Origin: Zobellia uliginosa | GTDB lineage: Bacteria; Bacteroidota; Bacteroidia; Flavobacteriales; Flavobacteriaceae | Direction: 5' to 3' | NCBI RefSeq assembly: GCF_018860745.1 | Contig: NZ_JAHKPY010000015.1 | Span: forward strand, 147,570-211,569 | Length of the DNA stretch: 64,000 nucleotides | Shown: positions 55,081 through 63,927 of the stretch, one piece after another | How positions within the stretch are numbered: the stretch's first letter is position 1 | How the letters are laid out: the number at the start of each line of letters is the position of its first letter | The notes under the pieces: model-generated | The model's input: the letters and a program-made list of their open reading frames with translations, nothing else | What the model was told of the DNA's origin: nothing | Database searches by the model: none | Position numbers and translations under genes: made by a program

Positions 55081-56517
55081 TTAATAATCATTTTCTTGGG
55101 CACTATTCTCCTGAGAAATTTTCCATTCTCTCCAAACAAAGGTCATTGCCTCTAATATTTCAGGTTCATCTTTGGAAAGTTCTATTTTTTCACCCGAATC
55201 ATGCTTAATATTATAAAGTTCAAAATGTTTTCCCGCATCATTACTATAAATCTTATACTCATTGTCCATTAACGCAGCCTGATCTTTAAACTCAAAAGCT
55301 AAAGGAGCAGTCCTTTGTTTAACTTTTCCCTGTACAATGGGCAGCAAATCGATTCCATCATACGGACGCTCATTTTTCTTTAAATCGACGTTTAGTATAT
55401 TTGCTATAGTTGGAAAATAGTCTGAGGTGAAACAAGGAACTTCTACTTTGGTGCCGGGTGCTATCTTACCCTGCCACTCCATAATTCCCGGCACACGTAT
55501 GCCACCTTCATATAGACTTCTTTTTCTTCCTTTAAGTTGCTTGGTTATTCCTTGGGTTCTACCGGAAACCGATTCTCCCTCAGGGCCGTTATCACTCGTA
55601 TAAAAAAGAACGGTATTCTCTGCTACACCTAACTCTTTTAATTTAGCCCTAAGACGCCCTACCTGTTTATCCATAGCCGAAATAACCCCATAGTAATGTT
55701 GTTGGTCCTCGGAGAGATCTTTATAAAGGTTACGATCTTCATCTCCAGCGATAACCGGCAAATGTGGCGTATGAAACCAAATAATACTTAAAAAAGGATT
55801 TTTGCTTTTTACAGCATTCTCAATAAAAGGAATAGCCCTATCCATAATTATCCGAGAATCATCTCCTTCTAAATTATCCGTTGCTATTTCATCAGGCCCT
55901 GTCCAGTACGAAGTATTAAAAGGCATCCCTTCAACCAAGTCTCCATTAACATCACCAGATGATTGTGGTGGTGTAATCATAGGATTCCAAGTTGGTACTT
56001 TAGATTCGGTAACAAAATTAACGTCAAATCCATGATCCCAAGGCGGCGCATACTCTCCATCAAATTTTGGTCTTCCTCCTCTATTTGCCTCTACCGTATC
56101 ACGTGTTAACGTGCCTAAATGCCATTTTCCAAAATGACCTGTAGTATAGCCCACATCTTTTACCATTTCACCCAAAGTAATCTCTTGCGGTTTTATGTGA
56201 CCGCAATTGGCATGACATATTCCATAGCGCAAAGGATGCCTACCAGTCATAACACTACCCCTTGTTGGAGAACATACGGCTGATGCGGCATAGAAACGTT
56301 CAAAAACAGCTCCATTACTTGCCATTTTATCTAGATTAGGCGTATTTAAATGTGAATGCCCATTATAACCTGTATCTCCCCAGCCTTGATCATCTGCCAT
56401 AAGCAAGATAATGTTTGGTCTCTCTGGATTTGCAGTTTCAAGACCTGCTCTTCTCTCTTTTTCAGCACAGTTTAACAAAGTGCTCAATGCAAAAAATACG
56501 CTTACTATTAACTTCAT
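55081..56517 (-). CDS. Cys-type arylsulfatase family protein, lipoprotein
   Basis: The protein hydrolyses a sulfate ester. The 478-aa form starts at 56517, giving a lipoprotein signal MKLIVSVFFALSTLLNC with Cys17; an upstream in-frame ATG (56556) would spoil the signal. The sulfatase core is intact: NIILLMADDQGWGD (metal aspartates), the formylglycine site CSPTRG with Cys82, GRHPLRYG, GHFGKWHLG, WFHTPHLP and TSDNGPEG. The C-terminal subdomain is present. The Cys type needs a formylglycine-generating enzyme or anSME, not found in this window. It lies in an accessory cluster with ThuA, an epimerase and AraC. Confidence 0.9.
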   Translation of the reverse strand: MKLIVSVFFALSTLLNCAEKERRAGLETANPERPNIILLMADDQGWGDTGYNGHSHLNTPNLDKMASNGAVFERFYAASAVCSPTRGSVMTGRHPLRYGICHANCGHIKPQEITLGEMVKDVGYTTGHFGKWHLGTLTRDTVEANRGGRPKFDGEYAPPWDHGFDVNFVTESKVPTWNPMITPPQSSGDVNGDLVEGMPFNTSYWTGPDEIATDNLEGDDSRIIMDRAIPFIENAVKSKNPFLSIIWFHTPHLPVIAGDEDRNLYKDLSEDQQHYYGVISAMDKQVGRLRAKLKELGVAENTVLFYTSDNGPEGESVSGRTQGITKQLKGRKRSLYEGGIRVPGIMEWQGKIAPGTKVEVPCFTSDYFPTIANILNVDLKKNERPYDGIDLLPIVQGKVKQRTAPLAFEFKDQAALMDNEYKIYSNDAGKHFELYNIKHDSGEKIELSKDEPEILEAMTFVWREWKISQENSAQENDY

Positions 56518-56630
56518 ATTCAGTTTTAAGTTTACAATAAGGTTTTCCAAAAACATAAATTCATATCATGGAAAATTGCCTTAACTCTTAACTAAATGTC
56601 CCCTTTTTTGTTGCAAGTTTAATTTAGTGT

Positions 56631-56650
56631 GGTTATCCTTGGTTATCCTT
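56631..56650. repeat. Exact 10-bp tandem repeat upstream of the sulfatase gene
   Basis: GGTTATCCTT occurs twice in direct succession, about 115 bp before the sulfatase start. It could be a regulator half-site pair or a chance slippage product. Confidence 0.6.
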
Positions 56651-56692
56651 TATGCTCTAACCTATTTTAATTAGGTAGCCTTTAGTTAACTA

Positions 56693-57814
56693 CTACTCAA
56701 AACTTTCTATACGCACTTGTTTTGCAGGCCAATAGTCCTCTTTTCTAAACTCAAATTTGGTTGGCTCATAATCGCCCACTAAAGTTACGTCTGCTTTCTC
56801 CGGCACTTCTAAGTCCAATGCCCAAAATACTCCATTTACTAATAATCTTCTTGTACCTTCTATTAGCAAATCATTTGCTGCACCAACGGTAGAGGTAAAA
56901 GCTTTTCCTTTTTTACCTCCCGGTAATTGATAACTCTTTATCCAAGTCACAGGCATTAATTCTTCCCCTAAGTTTTCACCATCTTTATTCGTTGTTGCTA
57001 TTTCATCATCCGTTGGTCTCATTCCGTAAAAAACATCACTTTCGTCATACTCCCCTTTTCTATTCATTACCTGCCCTAAAATTATAGGCTGAGAATCTCC
57101 TGGAAGCGGAAGTCTTACACCATAAACATCACTAGCTCCCCAAACGTCACCATCTGTAATACTATTTGTAATTCCCGTAGTATTTGCACCTATGGCAACT
57201 ATGCCTTTCGTACTTTGGTGTTTATGGTGACCATGATGACTAATCCATTTTTCGCCAAGAACTAGACGTCCAAACCCGCCATGCCAATCCGTCTTATCAC
57301 CTTCATAATTATGACTATAATAAGCATATTTAGAATCTGAATCCTTTGGAAAATTAAAACCATGGGTAGCCGTTCTAAGCCCCATAACCGGTTTTCCGGA
57401 TTTTAAATAATCATCAATAAATTTCATTTGATTATCCGGCAATGCACGGAAACGTGTAAAAACCACCATCATATCTGCCGAAGTCAAAGCTTCTAAACCT
57501 GGTATATTAATAACATGATTTGCATTTACAATTCCAGGCTTATCCTCCTCTTGAGCGAATAAAACCGTACATTTAAAACCATGATGTTTGGATAGAATTT
57601 TTGCCAATTGCGGTAAGGCTTCTTCTGAGCGATATTCTTCATCACCGGAAATCATTACAATATGTTTTGCTCTTTCATCGGCGCCATCAAAGGTTAACCA
57701 TTTTTTTGGAGCATCTACCTTTTCAGCCATTTCTGGTTCTTTTGCAACGGTGGTTTTCTGCTCTTTACAAGCAAATAAAAATAGACAAATAACAATTGGC
57801 AATACATTTTTCAT
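56693..57814 (-). CDS. ThuA-like domain lipoprotein
   Basis: The protein has about 373 residues. Starting at the ATG at 57814 it begins MKNVLPIVICLFLFACKEQ, a lipoprotein signal; an ATG at 57823 would add three residues. The ThuA-like glutamine-amidotransferase fold follows: HIVMISGDEEYRSEEALPQLAKIL, ADMMVVFTRFRALPDNQMKFIDDYLKSGKPVMGLRTATHGF, then GFGRLVLGEKWISHHGHHKHQST with many histidines. ThuA proteins are tied to disaccharide oxidation and 3-keto-sugar use in other bacteria, but their chemistry is unsettled. The gene follows the epimerase-like gene closely. Confidence 0.85.
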   Translation of the reverse strand: MKNVLPIVICLFLFACKEQKTTVAKEPEMAEKVDAPKKWLTFDGADERAKHIVMISGDEEYRSEEALPQLAKILSKHHGFKCTVLFAQEEDKPGIVNANHVINIPGLEALTSADMMVVFTRFRALPDNQMKFIDDYLKSGKPVMGLRTATHGFNFPKDSDSKYAYYSHNYEGDKTDWHGGFGRLVLGEKWISHHGHHKHQSTKGIVAIGANTTGITNSITDGDVWGASDVYGVRLPLPGDSQPIILGQVMNRKGEYDESDVFYGMRPTDDEIATTNKDGENLGEELMPVTWIKSYQLPGGKKGKAFTSTVGAANDLLIEGTRRLLVNGVFWALDLEVPEKADVTLVGDYEPTKFEFRKEDYWPAKQVRIESFE

Positions 57815-57836
57815 TATGTTCAAGTTTTAAAACTGC

Positions 57837-58682
57837 TTATTTTGTAATTCCCAATCCTTCGGATATGAGTTTAAATCCTTCTGTATATACTTCTTCTACA
57901 GGAGAATAGTTACGCCATACATTAATGGCATTGGCAAACTCGGGTATGGTGGTACTGAATGCTTCTATTGTCACCCAACCTCTGTAATCAATCTGTTTTA
58001 AGCCAGAAAAAACATCTGGCCAATTAATTTGTCCTCTTCCCGGCGTACCCCTATCATTTTCGCTAATATGTACATGTTTTAGATATGGTGCTATGGTTTT
58101 TATAGCACCTGACTGACTTTTTTCTTCTATATTGGCATGGTGGGTATCAAACATAGCACCCAAATTTGGATGATTTACTTCCTTAACCATATCGCCCAAA
58201 TCTGCCATAGTATTATATAGGTAACATTCAAACCTGTTAACAGCCTCTGGCGTAAGTACTATATTAGCACCTTTTGCGTATTCCGCAGCTTTCAACAACA
58301 TTTCATTGCTCCATTTTTTTTCTTCCAAAGTGGGTGGTTGTCTTGTAAAAAGGGCGAATGTAGAATGAAAAGGTCCGCATAGTATTTCTGCATTGGCGGC
58401 CGCTCCCATATCAATAGACCATTTTAGACGCTCTAGTCCAGCTTCTCTAACTTTTTTGTCAGGACTGGCTATATTTTGCTGTGCCGATAATGAGGCTACA
58501 CCGGTAATACCCATATCCATACCGGAAAAATGATTTCCTAATTGCGAATAATATTTTTCACTACCTTCTCCAAAAAATAATTCAATACCGTCGTACCCAG
58601 TATCTTTTAACGTATCTACAATACTAAAGTGTTGCTCTGTGACATGATTTGTCCAAAGCAACATGTTCATTCCTATTTTCAT
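57837..58682 (-). CDS. Ketose 3-epimerase-like TIM-barrel isomerase
   Basis: This 281-aa xylose-isomerase-like TIM barrel most resembles the D-tagatose/D-psicose 3-epimerase group. It has LTPEAVNRFECYLYNT (first metal glutamate), MFDTHHANIEEKS (metal aspartate and histidine), HVHISENDRGTPGRGQINW (metal histidine and substrate arginine) and WVTIEAFS (last glutamate). No signal peptide is visible, so it acts in the cytoplasm. It leads the ThuA gene by about 20 bp in the same operon. The substrate is unknown; a hydroxypyruvate isomerase or other sugar isomerase is the main alternative. Confidence 0.85.
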   Translation of the reverse strand: MKIGMNMLLWTNHVTEQHFSIVDTLKDTGYDGIELFFGEGSEKYYSQLGNHFSGMDMGITGVASLSAQQNIASPDKKVREAGLERLKWSIDMGAAANAEILCGPFHSTFALFTRQPPTLEEKKWSNEMLLKAAEYAKGANIVLTPEAVNRFECYLYNTMADLGDMVKEVNHPNLGAMFDTHHANIEEKSQSGAIKTIAPYLKHVHISENDRGTPGRGQINWPDVFSGLKQIDYRGWVTIEAFSTTIPEFANAINVWRNYSPVEEVYTEGFKLISEGLGITK

Positions 58683-58889
58683 TCTATAATGGTTAATTTA
58701 AAATCTAGTATATATGTTGTAAAAGCTAAATTTTACTGCGCCTTTCTTCAGTATTTGACTATTATGGGCCATAAATTCTAAACAATTAACAAATCTAGCA
58801 CTTAATGAAACTTCAAAATTCCTTTATTTTCTTAAAGGTTGATACTTTTTTTCCCTATTCCAAGGTAAATTCCACTCACTTTTATAAGA

Positions 58890-59771
58890 CTAGACTGGAG
58901 TTTGAATATTTAAAAATAACTTTCTGTACTCAAGAGGACTCATATCTGTAATAGACTTAAACTGCCTATTAAAATTGGATAACGCGTTATAACCACACTC
59001 ATAACTAATTTGAGAAATATTAAAATTATCCTCCAACAATAATTTTCTTGCATGCCCTATTCGTATTTCATTCACAAAACGCGTGAAAGTCTTATTAGCC
59101 CTAGGTTTAAAGTACCTACAGAAAGACGTAGTTGTCATGTTCAATAAACTAGACGCCACATCTAAAGATATATTGGTCTTAAAATTGGTCATTACATAAT
59201 CATATACTTTACGCATTTTTTCTGCATCGCCTCCTTTAAACGCATTCATATAGTTCGGGCTAGCTAATATTGAATATTCCGTACTATTAGCCAAGGTATC
59301 TAACATCTCCAACAATTTTAAAATTCGTTTAAATCCCTTTTCCCTGTCGATTTCTAAGAAGAATTGAATTATTTTATCTCTAGTATCTCCGTGAAATTCA
59401 ATCCCTCGTAATGAATGCGCAACAAGTTTATTAATTTTATAAAACTCTTCCATCTCAAGAAGAGGCTCACTTAAAAGCACATGATCAAAGTAAATCACCA
59501 ACCCTCTAGTAGACAACCCACTATCTTTCTTAAAATAGGCATTATCATTTCTCCATAAGTGCGGTAAATTAGGTCCTGTCATAACCAAATCTCCCTTCTT
59601 AAAATTCTGAACATGGTCTCCAATAAACCGGGTACCTTCACCCTCCATAATGTATGAAATCTGAAACTCAGGATGAAAGTGCCAATTGGGATTAAAAAAA
59701 GGACCAATTAGGTCTTTATATATAAAAGTTTCCTTTGGAGTTAACGTTTTTTCAATACTTGGAACACTCAT
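58890..59771 (-). CDS. AraC-family transcriptional regulator with cupin sensor
   Basis: The 293-aa protein has an N-terminal cupin-like sensor (about 20-110, HFHPEFQISYIMEGEGTRFIGDHV, PNLPHLWRND) and a C-terminal AraC double helix-turn-helix (about 190-290, ISLDVASSLLNMTTTSFCRYFKPRANKTFTRFVNEIRI and ISQISYECGYNALSNFNRQFKSITDMSPLEYRK). It lies between the epimerase-ThuA-sulfatase side and the divergent PVC-type gene, which makes it the likely regulator of both, probably in response to a sugar. Confidence 0.92.
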   Translation of the reverse strand: MSVPSIEKTLTPKETFIYKDLIGPFFNPNWHFHPEFQISYIMEGEGTRFIGDHVQNFKKGDLVMTGPNLPHLWRNDNAYFKKDSGLSTRGLVIYFDHVLLSEPLLEMEEFYKINKLVAHSLRGIEFHGDTRDKIIQFFLEIDREKGFKRILKLLEMLDTLANSTEYSILASPNYMNAFKGGDAEKMRKVYDYVMTNFKTNISLDVASSLLNMTTTSFCRYFKPRANKTFTRFVNEIRIGHARKLLLEDNFNISQISYECGYNALSNFNRQFKSITDMSPLEYRKLFLNIQTPV

Positions 59772-60073
59772 AAATTTTCTTTATAAATCCGTTTAATCAT
59801 CAATATATGATAAAAAAGTACCGACTTTTAGTAAGATACAGGATAATTTAATTCAAAATGTATCATAGTTTTGTCTACACTCGCACTAACATTCTAATTT
59901 TATTTGCATTTTTTTAGAAATAGCTCAGCTAATACGGATACAAATTCCGATATTAACAAGTGTAAAAAGTACAATAATAACTTAAACTTATTAATTTCAC
60001 AGCATTCAACCAAATATTACCATAAACCAAATCAACATTAACTCAATTCTCAAAACAATTTATTCAGCATATT
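59772..60073. other. 302-bp divergent control region of the accessory locus
   Basis: The AT-rich sequence between the araC and PVC-type genes holds no frame and no exact TAnnTTTG box. A near match is TTTTATTTG at 59897-59905. Regulator sites for the cluster are expected here but could not be picked out by eye. Confidence 0.4.
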
Positions 60074-63000
60074 ATGAAAATTATTAAAAAAACCAGCATA
60101 GGAAGGCTCTTCACTACCTGCGCTGTTGCTATTTGCTTTTTAGCATGTAGCGAAAAACAAAGTAATACTCTTACTCTAGAAAAAAATTCCCGAATTGTTT
60201 TAGTTGGAAATAATTTAGGATCAAGAATGATGGAATTTGGGCATTTTGAAACGGAGATACAACTAAGATACCCCAACGACTCATTATATATCAGAAATAT
60301 GTGTGACGGTGGTAATACTCCTGCCTTTAGACCACATGCAGCGAGAAAATCGCCATGGGCTTTTCCTGGTGCGGATAAATTTGAACATGACCCAGGAAGT
60401 AAAATACACTTCGTTGAAGATGATGGTGGCCATCAATCCGGTAGTGTAGGTCACTTCCCCACTCCTGACGAATGGATTACAAGCTTAAAACCAGACATTA
60501 TAGTTGCATTTTTTGGCTATATCGAATCCTTTGAAGGTCAAGAAGGGCTATCAAACTACAGAGAAGAATTGCGTGCATTTATAAAACACATTTTAAGCAC
60601 CAAATATAATGGTCAAGCACCTCCTCAACTGGCAATTGTTTCTCCAATTGCATTTGAAAATCTATCTGATAAGATGGATTTACCAGATGGCACTAAGGAA
60701 AATCAAAATTTAGCGCTTTATACAGAAGCAATGAGAGAAGTATCTGCCGAAGAGGGCGTACTTTTTGTTGATGCCTTTGATGCTACTAAAAACTGGTACA
60801 AAACTGAAAGTGAAGACCTGACCCATGACGGATTTCAACTTACGGACTCAGGTTATAAAAAATTTGGCAAACTATTGGCCGATGACATTTTTGGGAAGAA
60901 ACAGTCAGATGAGACCAACCGCCAACTAGTGCATGATGCCGTTCAAGAAAAGAATTGGTTTTGGCTCAATGATTTTAAAATACCAAATAGCGTACATGTA
61001 TACGGAAGAAGGTATGACCCCTATGGACCAGAAAACTACCCGTTTGAAATAGCCAAAATTCGTGAAATGACTGCCATTCGTGATACTGCTATTTGGAAAG
61101 CCAACCATGGCGAAAAAATGGATTTGGCCGCTGCCGATGCTAAAACTAAAAAACTTCCTGAAGTAAAAACCAATTATAAGGCTAGCGAGAAAAATGGTAA
61201 TCCAGAATATCTCTATGGCGAAGAGGCTTTAGCAGAAATTAAAACCGCGCCAGGATATAAAGTAGAATTATTTGCTTCTGAAGAGCAGTTCCCAGATTTG
61301 GCAAACCCAGTACAAATGTCCTTTGATAATGAAGGAAGACTTTGGGTTGCGGTAATGCCCAGTTATCCACATTATAAAGCTGGAGACAGCAAACCAAACG
61401 ACAAACTTCTAATTTTTGAAGATACAGATGGTGATAATAAGGCAGATAAGCAAACCGTTTTTGCAGATGGCCTTCACCTTACTATTGGTTTTGAATTTGC
61501 TCCCGAGGGTGTTTACATGTCACAGGGAACCAACCTGATACTATTAAAGGATACAGATGGTGATGATAAAGCCGATAAAAAGGAAGTTATTTTAAGCGGA
61601 TTTGATGACCATGATACCCACCATGCTATTAGTGCATTTACAACGGACCCGTCAGGCGCTATATTTATGGGAGAAGGAACTTTTCTTCATTCTAATATAG
61701 AAACAGCATATGGTAGTATTAGAGGTTCCAACGGCGGATTCTATAGATACAGCCCTCAAAGGCACCATCTTGAGCGTACCGCTCAATTAGCTATACCAAA
61801 CCCGTGGGGAATTGCTTTTGACGATTGGGGCCAACCCTTCTTTGAACACACTTCTGGACCAGCTGCTACTTGGATGATGCCAGGGACCATTCTTCCACGT
61901 TACGGTGTAAGCTCCCCTATACCTGAAAACCTTATAGAAAAAGAACACTTAGTAAGACCTACTTCTGGGTTGGAATTTATTTCCAGCAGTCATTTTCCTG
62001 ATAATGTTCAAGGTGATATGCTAATCAACAATACGATAGGTTTTAGAGGAACGAAACAACACAAAATGGTAGATGACCCGGAAACGGCCGGTTACCTGAG
62101 TGAGCATAGAAAAGACCTGATTTTTTCTGATGACAAAAACTTTAGACCGGTTGACATGGAGTTTGCACCAGATGGATCGCTTTACTTTTTAGACTGGAGC
62201 AATGTATTAATTGGCCATATGCAACACAATGCACGTGATCCCTTAAGAGACCATGTACATGGCAGAATATACCGAGTTACCTATCCTACAAGACCACTGG
62301 TTAAACCCGCAAAAATTGCAGATGCTACTATAGAAAAATTATTGGATAACTTGAAACTACAAGAATACAGAACTCGCTATCGTACCAAAAGGGAACTTCG
62401 TGCGCGCGATGCAAATGAGGTTTTAGCCAAATTAAAAACCTGGGTTGCCAACCTGGACAAAAACGACCCTCGCTACGAACATCATTTATTGGAAGGTTTG
62501 TGGGTAACTTGGGGCTTAAATCAGATTGACAAAGATTTATTAACCAAATTGCTACAGGCTAAAGATTTTAGAGCTCGTACTGCTGCTGTTGGTGTATTAC
62601 GATATGCAGGACACCAAGTTGACAATCAAGCGGATCTTCTAATGCAAGCTGCGAAGGATGACAACCCACGTGTTCGTCTTGAAGCACTAGTTGCTGCATC
62701 TAGACTAGGAAAAGATATTGGTATTCCTATAATTACCGAAGCTGGAAAAAAAGGTCTTGATAAATGGATGGAGCGCCCATATGAAGCGGCTCTCGCACAT
62801 ATAAACGGACATAGAGCCGGTGAAGAAGCAAAAGAAATGATTGAAACAGACCTCAAAGGAAGGGATTTGGAACTTCTTATGGCCGGTCAGAAAATTTACG
62901 AACGAGATGGCTACTGTTCCACCTGTCACCAACCGGATGGTAATGGCTTAACCGCCGCAGGTTTCCCTCCTTTAGCAGGTTCTAAATGGGTGACAGGTAG

Positions 63001-63274
63001 CGAAGAGCGACTAATAAAACTTACTACAAACGGTATTATGGGGCCAATTGAAGTAAAAGGCAAAAAATATCCCGGGCAAGTTCCTATGACACCATTCGGA
63101 AAATTACTTAATGAGGAAGAAACAGCAGCGGTGTTAACTTATGTTAGAAACACCTTTGGAAATAAGGCTTCCGCAATTTCTCCGGATAAAGTAAAAGAAG
63201 TTCGTAATCAAATTAAAGACAAGGAAGGTTTTTATTCTCCACAAGAACTGCTTCAAGAACATCCAATGGAATAA
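60074..63274 (+). CDS. PVC-type heme-binding lipoprotein with degenerate SGNH domain, propeller, HEAT repeats and cytochrome c
   Basis: The 1066-aa protein has a lipobox FLAC (Cys25). Residues about 38-275 are SGNH-hydrolase-like, but the usual nucleophile block reads GNNL (45-48) and the usual DxxH block reads DGFQ (252-255), so the catalytic Ser and His seem lost. A PVC-type beta-propeller follows (about 385-750) with two DTDGDxxADK calcium-loop-like motifs and IPNPWGIAFDDWGQPFFEHTSG. HEAT-like helices (about 780-930) come next. A cytochrome c domain has CSTCH (948-952) and a probable axial Met1005. It likely oxidises a sugar in the periplasm and passes electrons on; the substrate is unknown. 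Confidence 0.85.
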   Translation: MKIIKKTSIGRLFTTCAVAICFLACSEKQSNTLTLEKNSRIVLVGNNLGSRMMEFGHFETEIQLRYPNDSLYIRNMCDGGNTPAFRPHAARKSPWAFPGADKFEHDPGSKIHFVEDDGGHQSGSVGHFPTPDEWITSLKPDIIVAFFGYIESFEGQEGLSNYREELRAFIKHILSTKYNGQAPPQLAIVSPIAFENLSDKMDLPDGTKENQNLALYTEAMREVSAEEGVLFVDAFDATKNWYKTESEDLTHDGFQLTDSGYKKFGKLLADDIFGKKQSDETNRQLVHDAVQEKNWFWLNDFKIPNSVHVYGRRYDPYGPENYPFEIAKIREMTAIRDTAIWKANHGEKMDLAAADAKTKKLPEVKTNYKASEKNGNPEYLYGEEALAEIKTAPGYKVELFASEEQFPDLANPVQMSFDNEGRLWVAVMPSYPHYKAGDSKPNDKLLIFEDTDGDNKADKQTVFADGLHLTIGFEFAPEGVYMSQGTNLILLKDTDGDDKADKKEVILSGFDDHDTHHAISAFTTDPSGAIFMGEGTFLHSNIETAYGSIRGSNGGFYRYSPQRHHLERTAQLAIPNPWGIAFDDWGQPFFEHTSGPAATWMMPGTILPRYGVSSPIPENLIEKEHLVRPTSGLEFISSSHFPDNVQGDMLINNTIGFRGTKQHKMVDDPETAGYLSEHRKDLIFSDDKNFRPVDMEFAPDGSLYFLDWSNVLIGHMQHNARDPLRDHVHGRIYRVTYPTRPLVKPAKIADATIEKLLDNLKLQEYRTRYRTKRELRARDANEVLAKLKTWVANLDKNDPRYEHHLLEGLWVTWGLNQIDKDLLTKLLQAKDFRARTAAVGVLRYAGHQVDNQADLLMQAAKDDNPRVRLEALVAASRLGKDIGIPIITEAGKKGLDKWMERPYEAALAHINGHRAGEEAKEMIETDLKGRDLELLMAGQKIYERDGYCSTCHQPDGNGLTAAGFPPLAGSKWVTGSEERLIKLTTNGIMGPIEVKGKKYPGQVPMTPFGKLLNEEETAAVLTYVRNTFGNKASAISPDKVKEVRNQIKDKEGFYSPQELLQEHPME

Positions 63275-63300
63275 TCTAAAACCATCACATTTTAGTTTAT

Positions 63301-63339
63301 AAAAAGAGGAAACATCTATGAAAATGTTTCCTCTTTTTT
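63301..63339 (+). terminator. Intrinsic terminator of the PVC-type gene
   Basis: A 15-bp stem (63301-63315 with 63324-63338) around an 8-nt loop runs into T residues, 26 bp after the stop codon. Confidence 0.9.
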
Positions 63340-63776
63340 ATTAATTAACCCGCTTACTTAATTTTATTAAGTTACCCACACATTCCACTATTTTATTATC
63401 AACAAAATGTGGGAAATATGAGTTTATTTTAAAGTAAAACTCATATTTACAGTAGCTTACAAAGAACTATATGCAGATTCAATTAATACAAATAGCTTTT
63501 AAACAACTTTTTAAAAGCGCTATAGATATCAATTACCTTGTTCTGATCAATACTAGACAATATCTTTAATAAATTCAGAACAAACAAAAACTCTAGAAAT
63601 CCATCCTTGCTTTTCAATTCGATAATTATTGCGATAGAAATATAGGCAACACCGCTGCTTTATACGAAATACCAAAATACCATTCGGTCTATGATCTTAC
63701 TGCACCTTGACGTTATCTACCTTTGTGGCGTGTTTCCCGCAAGGGGACTGTGATATATGTGTATTCCACTCCGTCC
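63340..63776. other. AT-rich spacer before the rRNA operon terminator
   Basis: No open frame, tRNA or repeat is recognised. Around 63700-63770 the sequence is less AT-rich and could belong to rRNA-operon trailing sequence. No function is assigned. Confidence 0.35.
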
Positions 63777-63814
63777 AAAAAAAAAGGTCCCGACCAGTTG
63801 AACTAATCGGGACC
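63777..63814 (-). terminator. rRNA operon terminator
   Basis: On the minus strand GGTCCCGA and TCGGGACC (63807-63814 and 63786-63793) form an 8-bp GC-rich stem with a 13-nt loop, followed by a long T-run. It lies right after the 5S gene. Confidence 0.92.
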
Positions 63815-63819
63815 TCGAA

Positions 63820-63927
63820 GCAAGGCGGCTTCCTACTCTCCCACCTGTTGGCAGTACCATCGGCGCTAGCGGGCTTAACTTCCCTGTTCGGAATGGAAAG
63901 GGGTGGGCCCCGCCGCCATGGCCACCT
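63820..63927 (-). rRNA. rrf: 5S ribosomal RNA
   Basis: The minus strand carries the bacterial 5S landmarks: GGTGGCCATGGCGGCGGGG near the 5' end, CCGAACAGGGAAGTTAAGCC in the loop B/C region, GATGGTACTGCC, and a 3' GGTGGGAGAGTAGG then GCCGCC that pairs with the 5' end. Length is about 108 nt; exact ends are estimated. Confidence 0.93.

Noticed and set aside
63718..63725. TACCTTTG as a plus-strand promoter near the right end
   Set aside because: It would drive transcription into the 5S gene antisense; the only TTG nearby is 8 bp away, and no gene follows.
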